Part shown: positions 44,118-54,123 of the stretch, one piece after another | How the letters are laid out: every line of letters starts with the position of its first letter | Numbering within the stretch: the stretch's first letter is position 1 | NCBI GenBank assembly: GCA_963978545.1 | Contig: OZ021727.1 | Coordinates: forward strand, 48,645,385-48,709,384 | Length of the DNA stretch: 64,000 nucleotides | Source of the DNA: Linyphia triangularis | Lineage: Eukaryota > Arthropoda > Arachnida > Araneae > Linyphiidae | Reading direction: 5' to 3' | The notes under the pieces: model-generated | Databases searched by the model: none | What the model saw: only the letters and a program-made list of their open reading frames with translations | Told to the model about the DNA's origin: nothing | Position numbers and translations under genes: made by a program

Positions 44118-45149
44118 TTAATATGATGTTGGTCCCCCTTTTGCATCGATGACAGCATGCACACGTTTGGGAAGACTTTCCACCAATTTTTGATAGGTGA
44201 CCATAGGAATTGACTTCCAGGCGTCCATCACAGCTGAAGTGAGTGCTTACAGTGAAGATGGTCGATTTGGCTGGCTACGTAATCTGCGCTCTAATTCGTC
44301 CCAAAGGTGTTCTATGGGATTTAGAGGGGGGCTCTGAGAAGGCCAGTCCAGTTTTTGAACACCCATTTCGTCAAACCACGTCTGTGCAAGCCTCGATGTG
44401 TGAATGGAGCAGTTATCCTGCTGGAAGAGAAATGAGCCTTCCCCGAAATATTGACATAGAGTTGAGAGTGCAGCATTGTCCAGAATGTCCACATACATCT
44501 CAGAGTTCATGTTTCCAACCACAGGAACTAACGGACCCAGGCCAAACCACGAGAAACACTTCCACACCATTATGCTTCCACCACCAAACTTAACAGTCGG
44601 CACAATGCAGTCACTATAGAAACGTTCGCCGGGCATCCGCCAAACCCAGACGCGTCCATCCGACTGCTAGACTGTAAATCGAGAGTCATCACTCCAAAGA
44701 ACAGTTTTCCACATGTCCACAGTCCAATGATGGTGAGCTCTACACCATTGCAATCGATGCTTCGCATTCTGTGGAGTGATGTTCGGCTTGTGAGCGGCTG
44801 CACGACCATGGAATCCCAAGTCTTTTAACTCTCGACGGACAGTCCTGCTGCTAACACTAACGCCTGATGAACTTTGGAACTCCTGAGAAATTTTCACCAG
44901 CGAAGACTTGCGATTTTGTTTCACTACCATTTTCGGAGTTCTGCGGCTGCGTTCACCAAATGTTTTCGGCCTACCGGTTCGTTTTTCTGCCGTTTCACTG
45001 CCTCGACGTTTCCACTTCACAATTATATCACTCACAGTGGATTTAGGCTTCTGTAGAATGTCCGCAATCTCACTAACTGATTTTCCACAAAGGTGGCATC
45101 CCACTATTCTGCCACGATCTAACTCACTAAGCTCCTTTGACTTACTCAT
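44118..45149 (-). pseudogene. Tc1 transposase with two premature stops
   Basis: From ATG 45149 (MSKSKELSELDRGRIVG) to TAA 44118-44120 the frame spans 344 codons, the normal length for Tc1 transposases. The N-terminal half has the paired helix-turn-helix (CGKSVSEIADILQKPKSTVS and ISQEFQSSSGVSVSSRTVRR) with the GRPK linker between. The catalytic triad is all there: Asp in VLWSDDSRF, Asp in [11 protein letters not shown] and Glu in [11 protein letters not shown], spaced as DD34E. Two stops break it: TAG at 44667-44669, where the family has Trp (RFTV-W-QSDGR), and TAA at 44247-44249 near the C-terminus. No frameshift is seen, so it died recently. The product would cut and paste the element at TA sites. 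Confidence 0.9.
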
Positions 45150-45285
45150 TGCCTCACAAACGTATAAATACAATCTGACAAACCCCTACCAACACTTTTA
45201 TAGATTTCAATTACGTATCAAATTGCGTCACTCGCCAGAACCACTTTTTTAAGAGGTGTCCGGACACTTTTGGCCAGATAGTGTA

Positions 45286-46383
45286 GTTTATCGAACACTT
45301 ATTAACCCTTTTTGAATGTTCAGACAGTAAAAAATATTGCGGATTTCTTGAACACACACACAGCCAGTCTTTTTTTTTTTTTTTTTTTTTTTTTGCAATG
45401 TTTAAGTTTCTTTTAGATTTTATCATATATTCTTTTAACTGGTCTATTCTTCCATCGGTATCATATATTCTTGTAGCCTTCCTTGGTTCTAAGAAAAGAA
45501 ATATCACCAGGTTTTGCTGACGAGTATAGCCATAAAAAAGATAATTTCAACTTTAATCAAATGATAAGTATAAAAATTACTTTCTAATTATTTTTAAGAA
45601 TATTAAAAAATCAGCAAATGTTTATATTATAGCTGTATCAGAATTAAACAAACATCTTAAAATTTCACTTTTTCAGTTTTACAAAATTATATTTTCAAAA
45701 GATTATTTAAAAGAGGATTATGAAATAAATTTTTTAAATTTCTATGTGAGATTTTTTGAGTTATGATAGGATTAAGCCTAACTTAGAAAACTATGAAAGT
45801 TTATAACATGATACAACTTACCTGTAAAGTTTACAAATTTGAAAGTCACTCCTTTATAGAATTATCCTTTCCGCATTTCAGCTTGTTAATTAAATAAAAA
45901 AAAGGATAAAAAGAAATATTTTTGATATCAATAAATTTGAATTCCATGTATGCAATCCAGTTCGTAGAATGGTTTGTTTACATTTTCATCCATCGCTTAG
46001 CGACGCTTGAGCCAGAGCGCCATCTAGTTGTACCAGGCCCGAAATAACCATAGTTATAGTTACTTTATTTCGAAGCGGTCCCGGTATAACCATATAACTC
46101 ATCGCAAAATTTCTGAATAGGTTTGTCCAATTGTTATTTATTATTATTATTATTATTTTATTATTATTATTAATAAAAAAACCTATCCTACTAAACCTGG
46201 ATCTCCTCCTAAATACAGACTAGCTCTAGATTACTTAAAGTTGCGAAAACCGATACTAATGGTTTCAGCACCTGACCCATCTTATAGTAAAGTTGAGACT
46301 ACCTAAACGCACTTAAACTTTACACAGTATGGGGTAGTTGAATGGCTCTTTCGTCGCCATTATGTCGGAAATTGGTTTCTAGT
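45286..46383. other. no gene seen; low-complexity tracts
   Basis: It includes a poly(T) tract near 45370-45395 and an (ATT)n microsatellite near 46138-46175. The sequence 45980-46100 is less AT-rich but without a supported frame. Confidence 0.45.
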
Positions 46384-46387
46384 ATAT

Positions 46388-47082
46388 TGTTATGAATTTT
46401 TCCACTGAGGCAATGACGGCACAGTTTTTCAGATAAAAACTAGTATTTATTCTCTTCAGAAAACTCACAAAATTTATTCACAGATAACAGTGCAATCACT
46501 ATTAATCTTCAATACAAGCTTCAACAAGAACAGCTTCGAATACAGCGATTATACAAGCTCACTCCAATAAGTCAACAAAGCGATCAGCTTTCAACGAAGT
46601 CCGAATTCAATCTGAAAACTTTCCCAATCTCCGGTCTTTATATACTTGGCGCGAGAGAACATTCGCAAAATTTCCAGCCAATTCGTCGGAAAAGAAACAT
46701 CTCGAAATTTCTCGATTGCTTTAGGTGTTGCCACCTTTTTCTAACATGTATAATCGCTGTTAATAAATAAAATAAGATAAAAATAAATTACAATAGAATT
46801 TTTGGTACTTACGTATTAACGCAACCAGGCCAAAATTCCCATAAATCTCCAAATTTGGCGACCCTACTTACGGCAACCAAAATTCGCAAAAATCGCCAAA
46901 TTTGGCGACCCTACTTACGGCAACCCTACGTGTTATACGTGGTTTTCGTAAAGAAATTATTTTGCTTACTGGTTAAATTGAATGCCGTCAAATCGCGCCA
47001 ACCTGGTTGCGATAATACGTAAGTACCGAATTTTTAAATAATACGTCACTATTTACACTATATACAGACAATTTGTGCAACA
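46388..47082 (-). repeat. 3' LTR of gypsy element 1, enlarged by a MITE
   Basis: Without the 224-bp MITE and its 8-bp duplication it is 463 bp, as the other LTRs. It ends TGTTATGAATTTTTCC on the plus strand (AACA in element sense) and starts TGTTGCACAAATTG in element sense. Confidence 0.92.
46804..47027. mobile_element. MITE with GGTACTTACGTATTA termini and 8-bp TSD
   Basis: The left end GGTACTTACGTATTAACGCA and the right end TGCGATAATACGTAAGTACC are inverted repeats of ~27 bp. GAATTTTT at 46796-46803 and 47028-47035 is a perfect 8-bp duplication; the uninterrupted site is seen in the LTR at 50312-50773. It holds a tandem pair of TTTGGCGACCCTACTTACGG. 8 bp fits hAT or P-type elements. Confidence 0.9.
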
Positions 47083-47142
47083 TTTCCCCCTTTTTAAAGA
47101 CTGCACGTCCCGGGCAGTGAAGTCCTTAAGAGGAAAGGTCAT

Positions 47143-48427
47143 TCAATCACTTCTACCATAATATGGAGCTAGCCTATTGTAATGTACAACTCTAGGTTTA
47201 CAGGAGGGTGTCCGTTGAATTCTTACCACGACGTCGTTGATCTTCTTAAGGACCACATACGGCCCTTCCCAGTTCGTCTGGAGCTTAGGGGAGAGTCCTT
47301 TCCGACGTTTAGGATTCCATAACCACACCTTGTCACCTTCCTGGAATGAAAGGTCCATTGTACCGGATCTTCATGCGCTCCGTCATGATGTTGATTCTCT
47401 CTCTGGCGAACCGATGTACGGCTTCCAAACGTGCTTGCAGATCATCAAGATACTGGACAGGCGAGGAAGGAGAGTCCGGCGGTCGTCCAAAGAGGAGGTT
47501 GCAGAGGAGCCTAAGGTCTCTTCCAAACATCTTTAGAGATTGAGAAAATCCGGTGGTCTCGTGAGTTGCACTCCAGTATGCCAACAGAAGCGGTGAAAGT
47601 TTCTGCTCCCCATATTGCTGGTTACATGATTTTGAGATTGGTTGCTGATAGGAGAACACGGGTGTTCCAGATTTGAACTCCGTTTTAGATGAACGTCGTC
47701 TGCTCTCCGGACATGAACTTCCGGAAAGAGCGTTCCCATTCTCATTCAACCTAGCATTATCTTCAGTAAGCTTATCTGTGATTGTGCTGGAATCATCCGC
47801 GGGTGCAGCTGATAGATCCCGGGACCTCCGTTCGATGCCTGTAACAGGAGCACGGGCGCCGATTTCCTCTTCAGAAACGTTGTCAATTCCCACACGAACC
47901 ACTTCCTGAGAGGGTTTCACCAACGTTGCTTTCTTCGGTTCCATTTTTGGGGCTGGGAAGGTACTTTTCATAGATATAGGCTCTGTCTTTTCAAATCGAG
48001 ATATCTTCGTGAATTGCAAATCTCTCTCTATGATGTTGTCCTCAAGAGCTACAACCTGACATACGCACAGCTCTTTCGTGTCCAGACCGTGTAAAGGAAC
48101 TTCGCCTCTCCATGTTTGCAGCTTGCCTCTTTCAAAATTCAGCGTAATTCCATTTTTCTTCAAAAAGTCTAGTCCGAGAATGCACGGATCTACAAATTCG
48201 GCAACATAAACGGTGCGCTTGTAAGTGTTAAATCCAAAGGCAATGTCCACTTCCAATTTCCCGTGCACGGAGATACTGCCATCAGACACAGTTTGTAGCG
48301 AAACAGAGGGCGCTGTGTAGAGGAGTCGGCTGTTCAGGCGACGAGCCACGTCCGTCCTTAAGATCGTTACGTTCGCTTCCGAATCGACGACTAGACGACA
48401 TGGAGTTCCATTGATCTCCACCTTCAC
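47143..48427 (-). pseudogene. protease fused to integrase C-terminus (gypsy element 1)
   Basis: Frame 48427-47333 starts in the protease: EINGTPCRLVVDSEANVTIL, where the active-site DSG reads DSE, then GFNTYKRTVYVAEFVDPCIL. A long Ser/Thr/Glu-rich linker follows, then directly LSPLLLAYWSATHETTGFSQ and SPVQYLDDLQARLEAVHRFA, the end of the integrase core. The last piece (47358-47143, another frame) is the C-terminal domain, FQEGDKVWLWNPKRRKGLSP to VVHYNRLAPYYGRSD. Nothing of reverse transcriptase or RNase H lies between. The element at 53604 has the same junction (near SKSxNQQxGxQKLSPLLLAY), so the deletion was inherited. Confidence 0.85.
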
Positions 48428-49849
48428 GAATAAACCCTGGTTTCCTCCTTGCGGGATAATACGCGGAAACGGCTGGTCGGTGCTCCACCTGTTTTACATT
48501 GCAGCTTCTGCCCTGCAAGATGGCATCTTCTTAGATTCAATTGTTGAGATTCCGTGTTAGTGTTATCCCTTCTCTTCTTCAAATCAAGTCAGTTACGTCG
48601 TAGATGCCCTTCCCGTTTGCAGTGCCAGCCAAATGATTCTCGTCTTACGATCCCTGGCTCTGGGATAGCTTCTCATCATTCTATCAATTTTGCTTTCCAG
48701 TTTTCGAAGCTTACTGGTGACAAGGTCAGAAAAATCCTCGGCTGATGCACCACGCACATATCGTCGCTCTTTTCCAGAAGCTAGCTACGTGGCCTCTACT
48801 CTCATGGCTTAGACGAGGGCAGACTTCAGGTTCTTGTTTTAGGATAACCTTACCGCCTGCTGCACCTTGGGATCTTGAATAGCGTCGATGAAATACTGCA
48901 GTGAAAGATCGTCTCGCACATCCGGGGGACAGTCGGGAAAAGCAAGGAACGACAGTCTTTCTATATCTGACGCCAATTCTTGAAGAGTTTCATTGGCCTT
49001 TTGCTGTCTCACTTTCAATTGCAGTCTGTTTTAAACCTTTAGATGCTGCTCCCCAAACCTTAACTCCAACGCACTTGCCAGCGCCACGAATTCTAAACGC
49101 TTCTCTTCAGGTAGTGTCCTTAAAATGTCAGCAGCTTCACCTCGAAGAGATGCTGCGAGATGGAATGCTTTCGAAGTATCGTCCCAACCATTCGCAGAAG
49201 CAATAATTTCAAACTGCGTTTGATAAACGCGCCAAGACGACCTCCCATCAAAAGTGGCTACTTTGATGTTGGAACGTGGCGCAATGAAGGGAGTGGAAAC
49301 ATTATCCCATTTAGGCGTTGCAACGGTCATAGCTTCCCCCGTTTCAATTTTCCGTAGTCTTTCTTCAACAGCGTCATGAAACTTTTCCTGCTCCTCTTTC
49401 ATGGTGGAAACCTTTTCTTCGATTTCATTCCTCACAGTCACAAGATCTTCTTTCATTGTAGAAACCTTTTCTCCCAAGCAGTCAACTTTCCCATTAACCG
49501 CCTCAAAACTCTCGCTGATTTTTTTTCTTACTTCACTCAGAACCTCTTCTTTTACCGATTGTAGAACACTTGTAGTAGTCTCTATTATCGTAGATTCCAC
49601 CATTGTAGGCAGTTCGGATTGCATATCTTCTTTAATCCCAATTATAGCTGCTGATGTGGATTCTCGGCAGGCTTTCATTTCTTCTTTAATCCCAATTATA
49701 GCTGCTGATGTGGATTCTCGGCAGGCTTTCATTTCCGTAGTTGCAGATTCTTGGTCGGTGGCTATGGTATCCTGTTACGCCTTCATTCCATCAATCATTT
49801 CCATCAACTGCTTCATTTGGTCTTCCATCATTCCTCTAGTAGTCGGCAT
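48428..49849 (-). pseudogene. gag, gypsy element 1 (broken)
   Basis: From ATG 49849 (MPTTRGMMEDQMKQLMEMI) the frame is stopped early by TAA (KA*QD), then 49732-49031 is open: two copies of a 19-residue repeat (ESTSAAIIGIKEEMKACR), a coiled-coil stretch (VLQSVKEEVLSEVRKKISES), and the capsid start (KVATFDGRSSWRVYQTQFEI, ASLRGEAADILRTLPEEK). Further stops and shifts follow at 49028 and beyond through the zinc-knuckle region near 48600. Confidence 0.8.
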
Positions 49850-49881
49850 TCAAGATGACTAAATTCCACTTCTGACACCAC

Positions 49882-50012
49882 TGTTATGAATTTTTCCACT
49901 GAGGCAATGACGGCACAGTTTTTCAGATAAAAACTAGTATTTATTCTATTCAGAAAACTCACAAAATTTATTCACAGATAACAGTGCAATCACTATTAAT
50001 CTTCAATACAAG
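49882..50012 (-). repeat. partial LTR inside gypsy element 1
   Basis: The first ~131 plus-strand bases match the LTR end (TGTTATGAATTTTTCCACTG to CTTCAATACAAG) and then switch abruptly to gag coding sequence at 50013. A primer site lies at 49864-49881, as expected next to a true 5' LTR. Confidence 0.85.
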
Positions 50013-50279
50013 GCGATTCTGGCGGCGATTGCGGCGGCAAGTTCGGCGTTAGTCGTTTCTTGGCGGGCTTGTCCGGCGGCAATCGTAGCGAAAAGTTCGG
50101 CTTTCATTTCGGCTGCGGTGGTTTCTTGGCAGGCTTTCATTTCGGCTGCGGTTTTCTTGGCAGGCTTTCATCTCGGATTTTATTTCGGCGGCAGTGGATT
50201 CTTGTTGGGCCTTCATTCCAGCAATCATTTCCATCAACTGCTTCATTTGGTCTTCCATCATTCCTCTAGTTGTCGGCAT
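50013..50279 (-). pseudogene. second gag start inside gypsy element 1
   Basis: From ATG 50279 it reads MPTTRGMMEDQMKQLMEMIA and a repeat-rich Ala/Glu region, then is cut at the partial LTR. Confidence 0.8.
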
Positions 50280-50311
50280 TCAAAATTACGAGATCCCACT
50301 TCTGACACCAC

Positions 50312-50773
50312 TGTTACGAATTTTTCCGCTGAGGCAATGATGGCACAGTTTTTACAGTATAAAAATATTTATTCTCTCTCCAGAAAACTCACAAAATTTA
50401 TCCACAGGCAACAGTTTAATTACTCTCAAGCTTCAACACAAGCTTCAACAAAAATAACTTCGAATACAGCGATTATACAAGCTCACTCCAATAGGTCAAC
50501 AAAGCGATCAGCTTTCAACGAAGTCCGAAGTCAATCTGAAAACTTTCCCAATCTCCGGTCTTTATATACTTGGCGCGAGAGAACATTCGCGAAATTTCCA
50601 GCCAATTCGTCGGAAAAGAAACATCTCGAAATTTCTCGATTGCTTTAGGTGTTGCCACCTTTTTCTAACCTGTATAATCGCTGTTAATAAATAAAATAAG
50701 ATAAAATAAATTACAATAGAATTTTTAAATAATACGTCACTATTTACACTATATACAGACAATGTGTGCAACA
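50312..50773 (-). repeat. 5' LTR of gypsy element 1
   Basis: Complete 462-bp LTR, followed on the plus strand by ATAT. It differs visibly from the 3' LTR at several sites (for example ACAGTATAAAAATA against TCAGATAAAAACTAG), so this insertion is older than that at 53604 or the LTRs come from different parents. Confidence 0.9.
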
Positions 50774-50777
50774 ATAT

Positions 50778-51445
50778 TTTATATCGCATTATGTACGTGC
50801 ATTTTGTATAGGGGTAACATCGCACAACTCTCAAATACACTATAATACTTACGTGGATTTGTGTCATTTACCATTTTTTATATTTTCATCATTCATTTTC
50901 AAAAGTGGTCAGTTTGGAGACATTTTTTGCGATTATTCTTGTATGGGTTAAAAAAAAATCGCCAAAATAGTGATTTTGGCTAGATATACTTTTCGATAAT
51001 TCTTATATAGTCTTTTGTGATAACTGAAATTGGGGAGAGATGAAAAAACGATCGTTGATGAGGTATTCTCAAGGAAAAGAGAACTCTGTGTTAAAGGCAT
51101 TTGTTTTTCAACTTTTTACACCTTTATAGTATTTTCACGGAAATTTCGGCATTTTTTAGGGAATAATGGCAGACATGCAAGTGTATATGGGGACGTTTAG
51201 AACTCCTTCGGAGGCATTACGACAGTGATTTTGATCAAAATCGTTAGAGCCGCTTTTTAGCAATTACCGAAAAACATGATTTCTTTCAATGGCAACTATC
51301 ATATGTGCATGAGCGATTTTGAGGAAAACCTTAATGGTAGGTCCTGTGCCATCACCAACCCGTACACCAAATTTGAACATAGTAGGTCAATTTGTTTGCG
51401 AATTATGCTGACCACAGATACACACACAAAAAAAAAATTCTAGAT
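50778..51445. other. unassigned intron sequence
   Basis: No frame. The stretch ending CAGATACACACACAAAAAAAA near 51415-51437 looks like the 3' end of an old retroposon. Confidence 0.4.
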
Positions 51446-51457
51446 CCTTTTTTTTAA

Positions 51458-51626
51458 GGTATAGTGGTTAGCGTACTAGCTTCTAGACCGCGAGGTTGCG
51501 GGTTCGAGTCCCGTGTTGGCATGGGTATTTGTAAATGTATGTTGGCTTGTCTAATGACGAATGTTTCGGCGCATTATAGCCCTCGTGTTGCTGACGGCGC
51601 CAGATAATCTGAATACAACCAACCAA
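51458..51626 (+). mobile_element. tRNA-derived SINE, family 1, 5'-truncated
   Basis: It begins at GGTATAGTGGTTAGCG, lacking ~12 bp of the family start. CCTTTTTTTTAA at 51446-51457 and 51627-51638 is a perfect 12-bp duplication. Truncation at the 5' end is what LINE machinery produces. Confidence 0.9.
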
Positions 51627-51763
51627 CCTTTTTTTTAAATCAGGTGGTTCCAAAACATAACAAAATGCAAAAAAAAAAAAAAAAAAAAAAATTATCGAAT
51701 ATTTTACTTTCATTACCCTTTATATAAATATAAATATGGACGATTGAAAGTAATAATAATTAC

Positions 51764-52005
51764 CGCCAAGCATCCAAGAGGATAAGATTTCTCAAAAGTT
51801 CCAAAGATTACTCTCGGATCTGCTAGTATATCATCCAGAGTTTCGTACTTGGGTATCATTTTGACTGCAGCGTACGTTGAAATTATAGTTCCTTGATATG
51901 TATAAGTGAGAACAAGACAAGATAGTATCCAGGTTCCCTGAAGGAGTTTGAAACTTCGAGCAGTCCAAATATGTTGCAAAAAGTTCTTGCTGTTTGCTCC
52001 GAATT
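51764..52005 (-). CDS. ionotropic receptor gene A, pore and second/third helix exon
   Basis: The exon begins after TTTTATTTCAG with two bases of a split codon, then 80 codons to a GTAATT donor, phase 0. FGANSKNFLQHIWTARSFKL precedes LQGTWILSCLVLTYTYQGTI, where TYTYQGTIIS stands in for the SYTANLAAF motif that lines iGluR channels. ISTYAAVKMIPKYETLDDIL and FGTFEKSYPLGCLA begin the S2 lobe. The next coding exon is 15.8 kb away at 35661-35938; the intron between is filled with elements. The S1 exons of gene A were not found up to 64000; they may be beyond the window. Confidence 0.88.
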
Positions 52006-53379
52006 CTGAAATAAAAAAGACTTTAAAACAATATGAAACTAAATAAAGTTCTTAAAAATGCAACAAGTGATCTTAAGAAATGAGAATATGTCATCAGGCG
52101 AAATATTATAACTTGATTAGATACTTTTGAAACAAAAACATATCCTTTGAAATTATGACTTAATGGTGCAACCCTAGGTAATTTGTGGGCAATGTTTAAA
52201 TTGTTAAATATAATTAGAATAACTTTCAGTCCAGTACAATAAATAGACATTTAGACCTTGACTTAGAAGTCATTGTTAAGAATATCATAAACAAAATTAT
52301 AACATCTTCTGTAAAACAGACTCCCCCCCCCCCATTTATGTTTTGCCGCATTGACCATTCACGGTAAATCCGGTAATAGGATGGACATTTTAAATTGGAT
52401 CTTTCCCCTCTTAATAACTTCAAAGATCTTTGAGACAGAAGATCTGATTCATCTTTCCTTTTGTTGTTTTGCAGGCGAAAGAAATTGGTAATGACCCAGA
52501 AGCAACTTAAAATGCTTTACTATACGCGCTTACTACGCAAGAGACGGCAACCATAACACAAGACGTAAATGATGAATTATTCTTTAAGGGCTTTTGCGAG
52601 TACTAACATTTTAATAGAACACTGAGAAAGAAGATCCCCTTTCATTATTTAAAAATTGGAACTTAGGTGTTGAAATTTGTAAACATTTATTTATTTATGT
52701 AAACTTGCAATTCGCAGTTCTAAATATGTTTTTACTTCTGAGACCAGTGGGGGGGAAATATCCTGCGTGATCCTGCGGTGAAAAAATTGGACTGATAATA
52801 CAAAGCTTAATCTTTTTTTATTATTTTTTCTACCAAAGTTATAATTCTTCTCAGGAGTGCCTATTAGAGATCAGCATAAATTGACCAAAGACTTGGAAAA
52901 AATTTTCTTGGATCTTCTTTAAAGAAAAGAAGATCTCTCCATGACTATGCTGATCTTGAGCTGATGAACTTTCATGCACCACGTGATGACAAAAGAAGCT
53001 TGATTTCCTCAGATAAGCAAGCAACTTTTCTAACTAAACTCTTATGTTGAGGACAATATCTTTTTTCCATTAAAGTCTATAAATCATCTGCCAAAAGATA
53101 TCGACGCAATATATACCATATTATAAAATTCGAAATGCAATACAAAGAGTGGTTGGGATTATTCAAATTTTCTGCGGGTCTAATTTAAAATTATCTCTGC
53201 CATAGAAATGACTTTGAGTTATAAAAAATAATTGTGATTGTATTTGCTCAAATATCTACTGTATGCAGAGTTATATTCTATAATATCTTACAGTTTTATC
53301 CGGCTTTGATGTTTCTTATTTTGAATATATCAGCAATGAAATCGTTGACTCTAGAATAAATTTTTTACTATTGCATTTA
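52006..53379. other. probable intron of receptor gene A, no exon recognised
   Basis: A search by eye on the minus strand for S1 signatures (WTGM, PL...R, FSAP) was negative. A plus-strand stretch at 52475-52606 reads AKEIGNDPEAT with a stop then NALLYALTTQETATITQDVN and may be an old coding relic. A C-run lies at 52323-52333. Confidence 0.4.
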
Positions 53380-53560
53380 TATGTGTGATGCTTCAACTCT
53401 TTCCATTAACTCTCCCACATACTCAAGGTATTGATACAGGTGAACTAACGGGTTATTTCTAATTGATATTATTTACTGATTTAAATCTTTGAAATCATTA
53501 CTTTGCTGTTTGGCCTTAGATAGTTTGCTTAGTCGGCTTTCTAAAAAGAATAAACACGAT
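53380..53560 (+). repeat. left arm of an inverted repeat around gypsy element 2
   Basis: It starts TGTGATGCTTCAACTCTTTC and has an inverted relative at 63360-63495 (TGTGATGCTTCATCTCTTTC on the minus strand), roughly 75-80 percent identical by eye. Gypsy element 2 lies between the arms. Confidence 0.6.
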
Positions 53561-53603
53561 TAAAATAATGTTGGTTGCGGCATCATTTTTACGTCTTGAA
53601 TAT

Positions 53604-54072
53604 TGTTATGAATTTTTCCGCTGAGGCAATGACGGCACAGTTTTTCAGATAAAAACTAGTATTTATTCTCTTCAGAAAACTCTCAAAATTTATTCACAGA
53701 TAACAGTGCAATCACTATTAATCCTCAATACAAGCTTCAACAAGAACAGCTTCGAATATAGCGATTATACAAGCTCACTCCAAATAGGTCAACAAAGCGA
53801 TCGCGATCAGCTTTCAACGAAATCCGAAGTACATCTGAAAACTTTCCCGTTCTCCAGTCTTTTATATACAAGCGCGTGAGACATTCGCGAAATTTCCAGC
53901 CAATTCATCGGAAAAGAAATATCTCGAAACTTCTCGATTGCTTTAGGTGTTGCCACCTTTTTCTAACCTGTATAATCGCTATTAAAAAAATAAAATAAGA
54001 TAAAAATAAATTACAATAGAATTTCAAATTAATACGTCACTATTTACACTATATACAGACAATTTTTGAACA
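53604..54072 (-). repeat. 3' LTR of gypsy element 2
   Basis: 469 bp; in element sense starts TGTTCAAAAATTGTC and ends CATAACA. A polypurine tract (AAGAAGGGGGAAA) adjoins it at 54073-54085. Confidence 0.92.
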
Positions 54073-54123
54073 TTTCCCCCTTCTTAAAGACTGCACGTCC
54101 GGGCAGTAAAGTCCTTAAGCCAT

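Larger units (their letters stand above)
43860..45283 (-). mobile_element. Tc1-type DNA transposon, nearly complete
   Basis: Terminal inverted repeats CACTATCTGACCAAAAGTAT (left) and ACTTTTGGCCAGATAGTG (right) are flanked by TA at 43858-43859 and 45284-45285, the mark of Tc1/mariner insertion. The left repeat is split by a family-1 SINE (43884-44064) whose duplication copies part of the repeat (AAAAGTATCCGG). Without the SINE the element is about 1.23 kb. It encodes one transposase on the minus strand. Relics of the same family are at 16059 and 28736. Confidence 0.92.
46388..50773 (-). mobile_element. gypsy-type element 1, pol-less and rearranged
   Basis: A single insertion: ATAT at 46384-46387 and 50774-50777 flanks it. 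In its own direction (minus) it runs 5' LTR 50312-50773, a tRNA-Leu-type primer site (TGGTGTCAGAAGTGGGAT, 50294-50311 complement), a short gag start (50013-50279), a partial LTR (49882-50012), another primer site, a gag pseudogene, a protease fused to the end of integrase, a polypurine tract (AAAAAGGGGGAAA) and 3' LTR 46388-47082. Reverse transcriptase, RNase H and most of integrase are absent. The internal partial LTR plus second gag start suggest recombination between tandem or co-packaged copies before or after insertion. Confidence 0.85.

Noticed and set aside
49160..49862. Plus-strand ORFs over the gag regions
   Set aside because: They are antisense shadows of the gypsy gag.
14681..51626. 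tRNA-like sequences with box A and box B at several places
   Set aside because: They are heads of SINEs: the same body follows each, target duplications flank them and the acceptor stems do not pair. None is a functional tRNA gene.
14665..51713. Minus-strand ORFs reading like WRRQQHEGYN...KPTYIYKHPC
   Set aside because: This is the reversed family-1 SINE translated; it is not a gene.
4374..52005. All receptor exons as one gene in genomic order
   Set aside because: The order along the minus strand puts the C-terminal exons first, with a stop at 31125 before the N-terminal exons; two genes or a rearrangement are needed.
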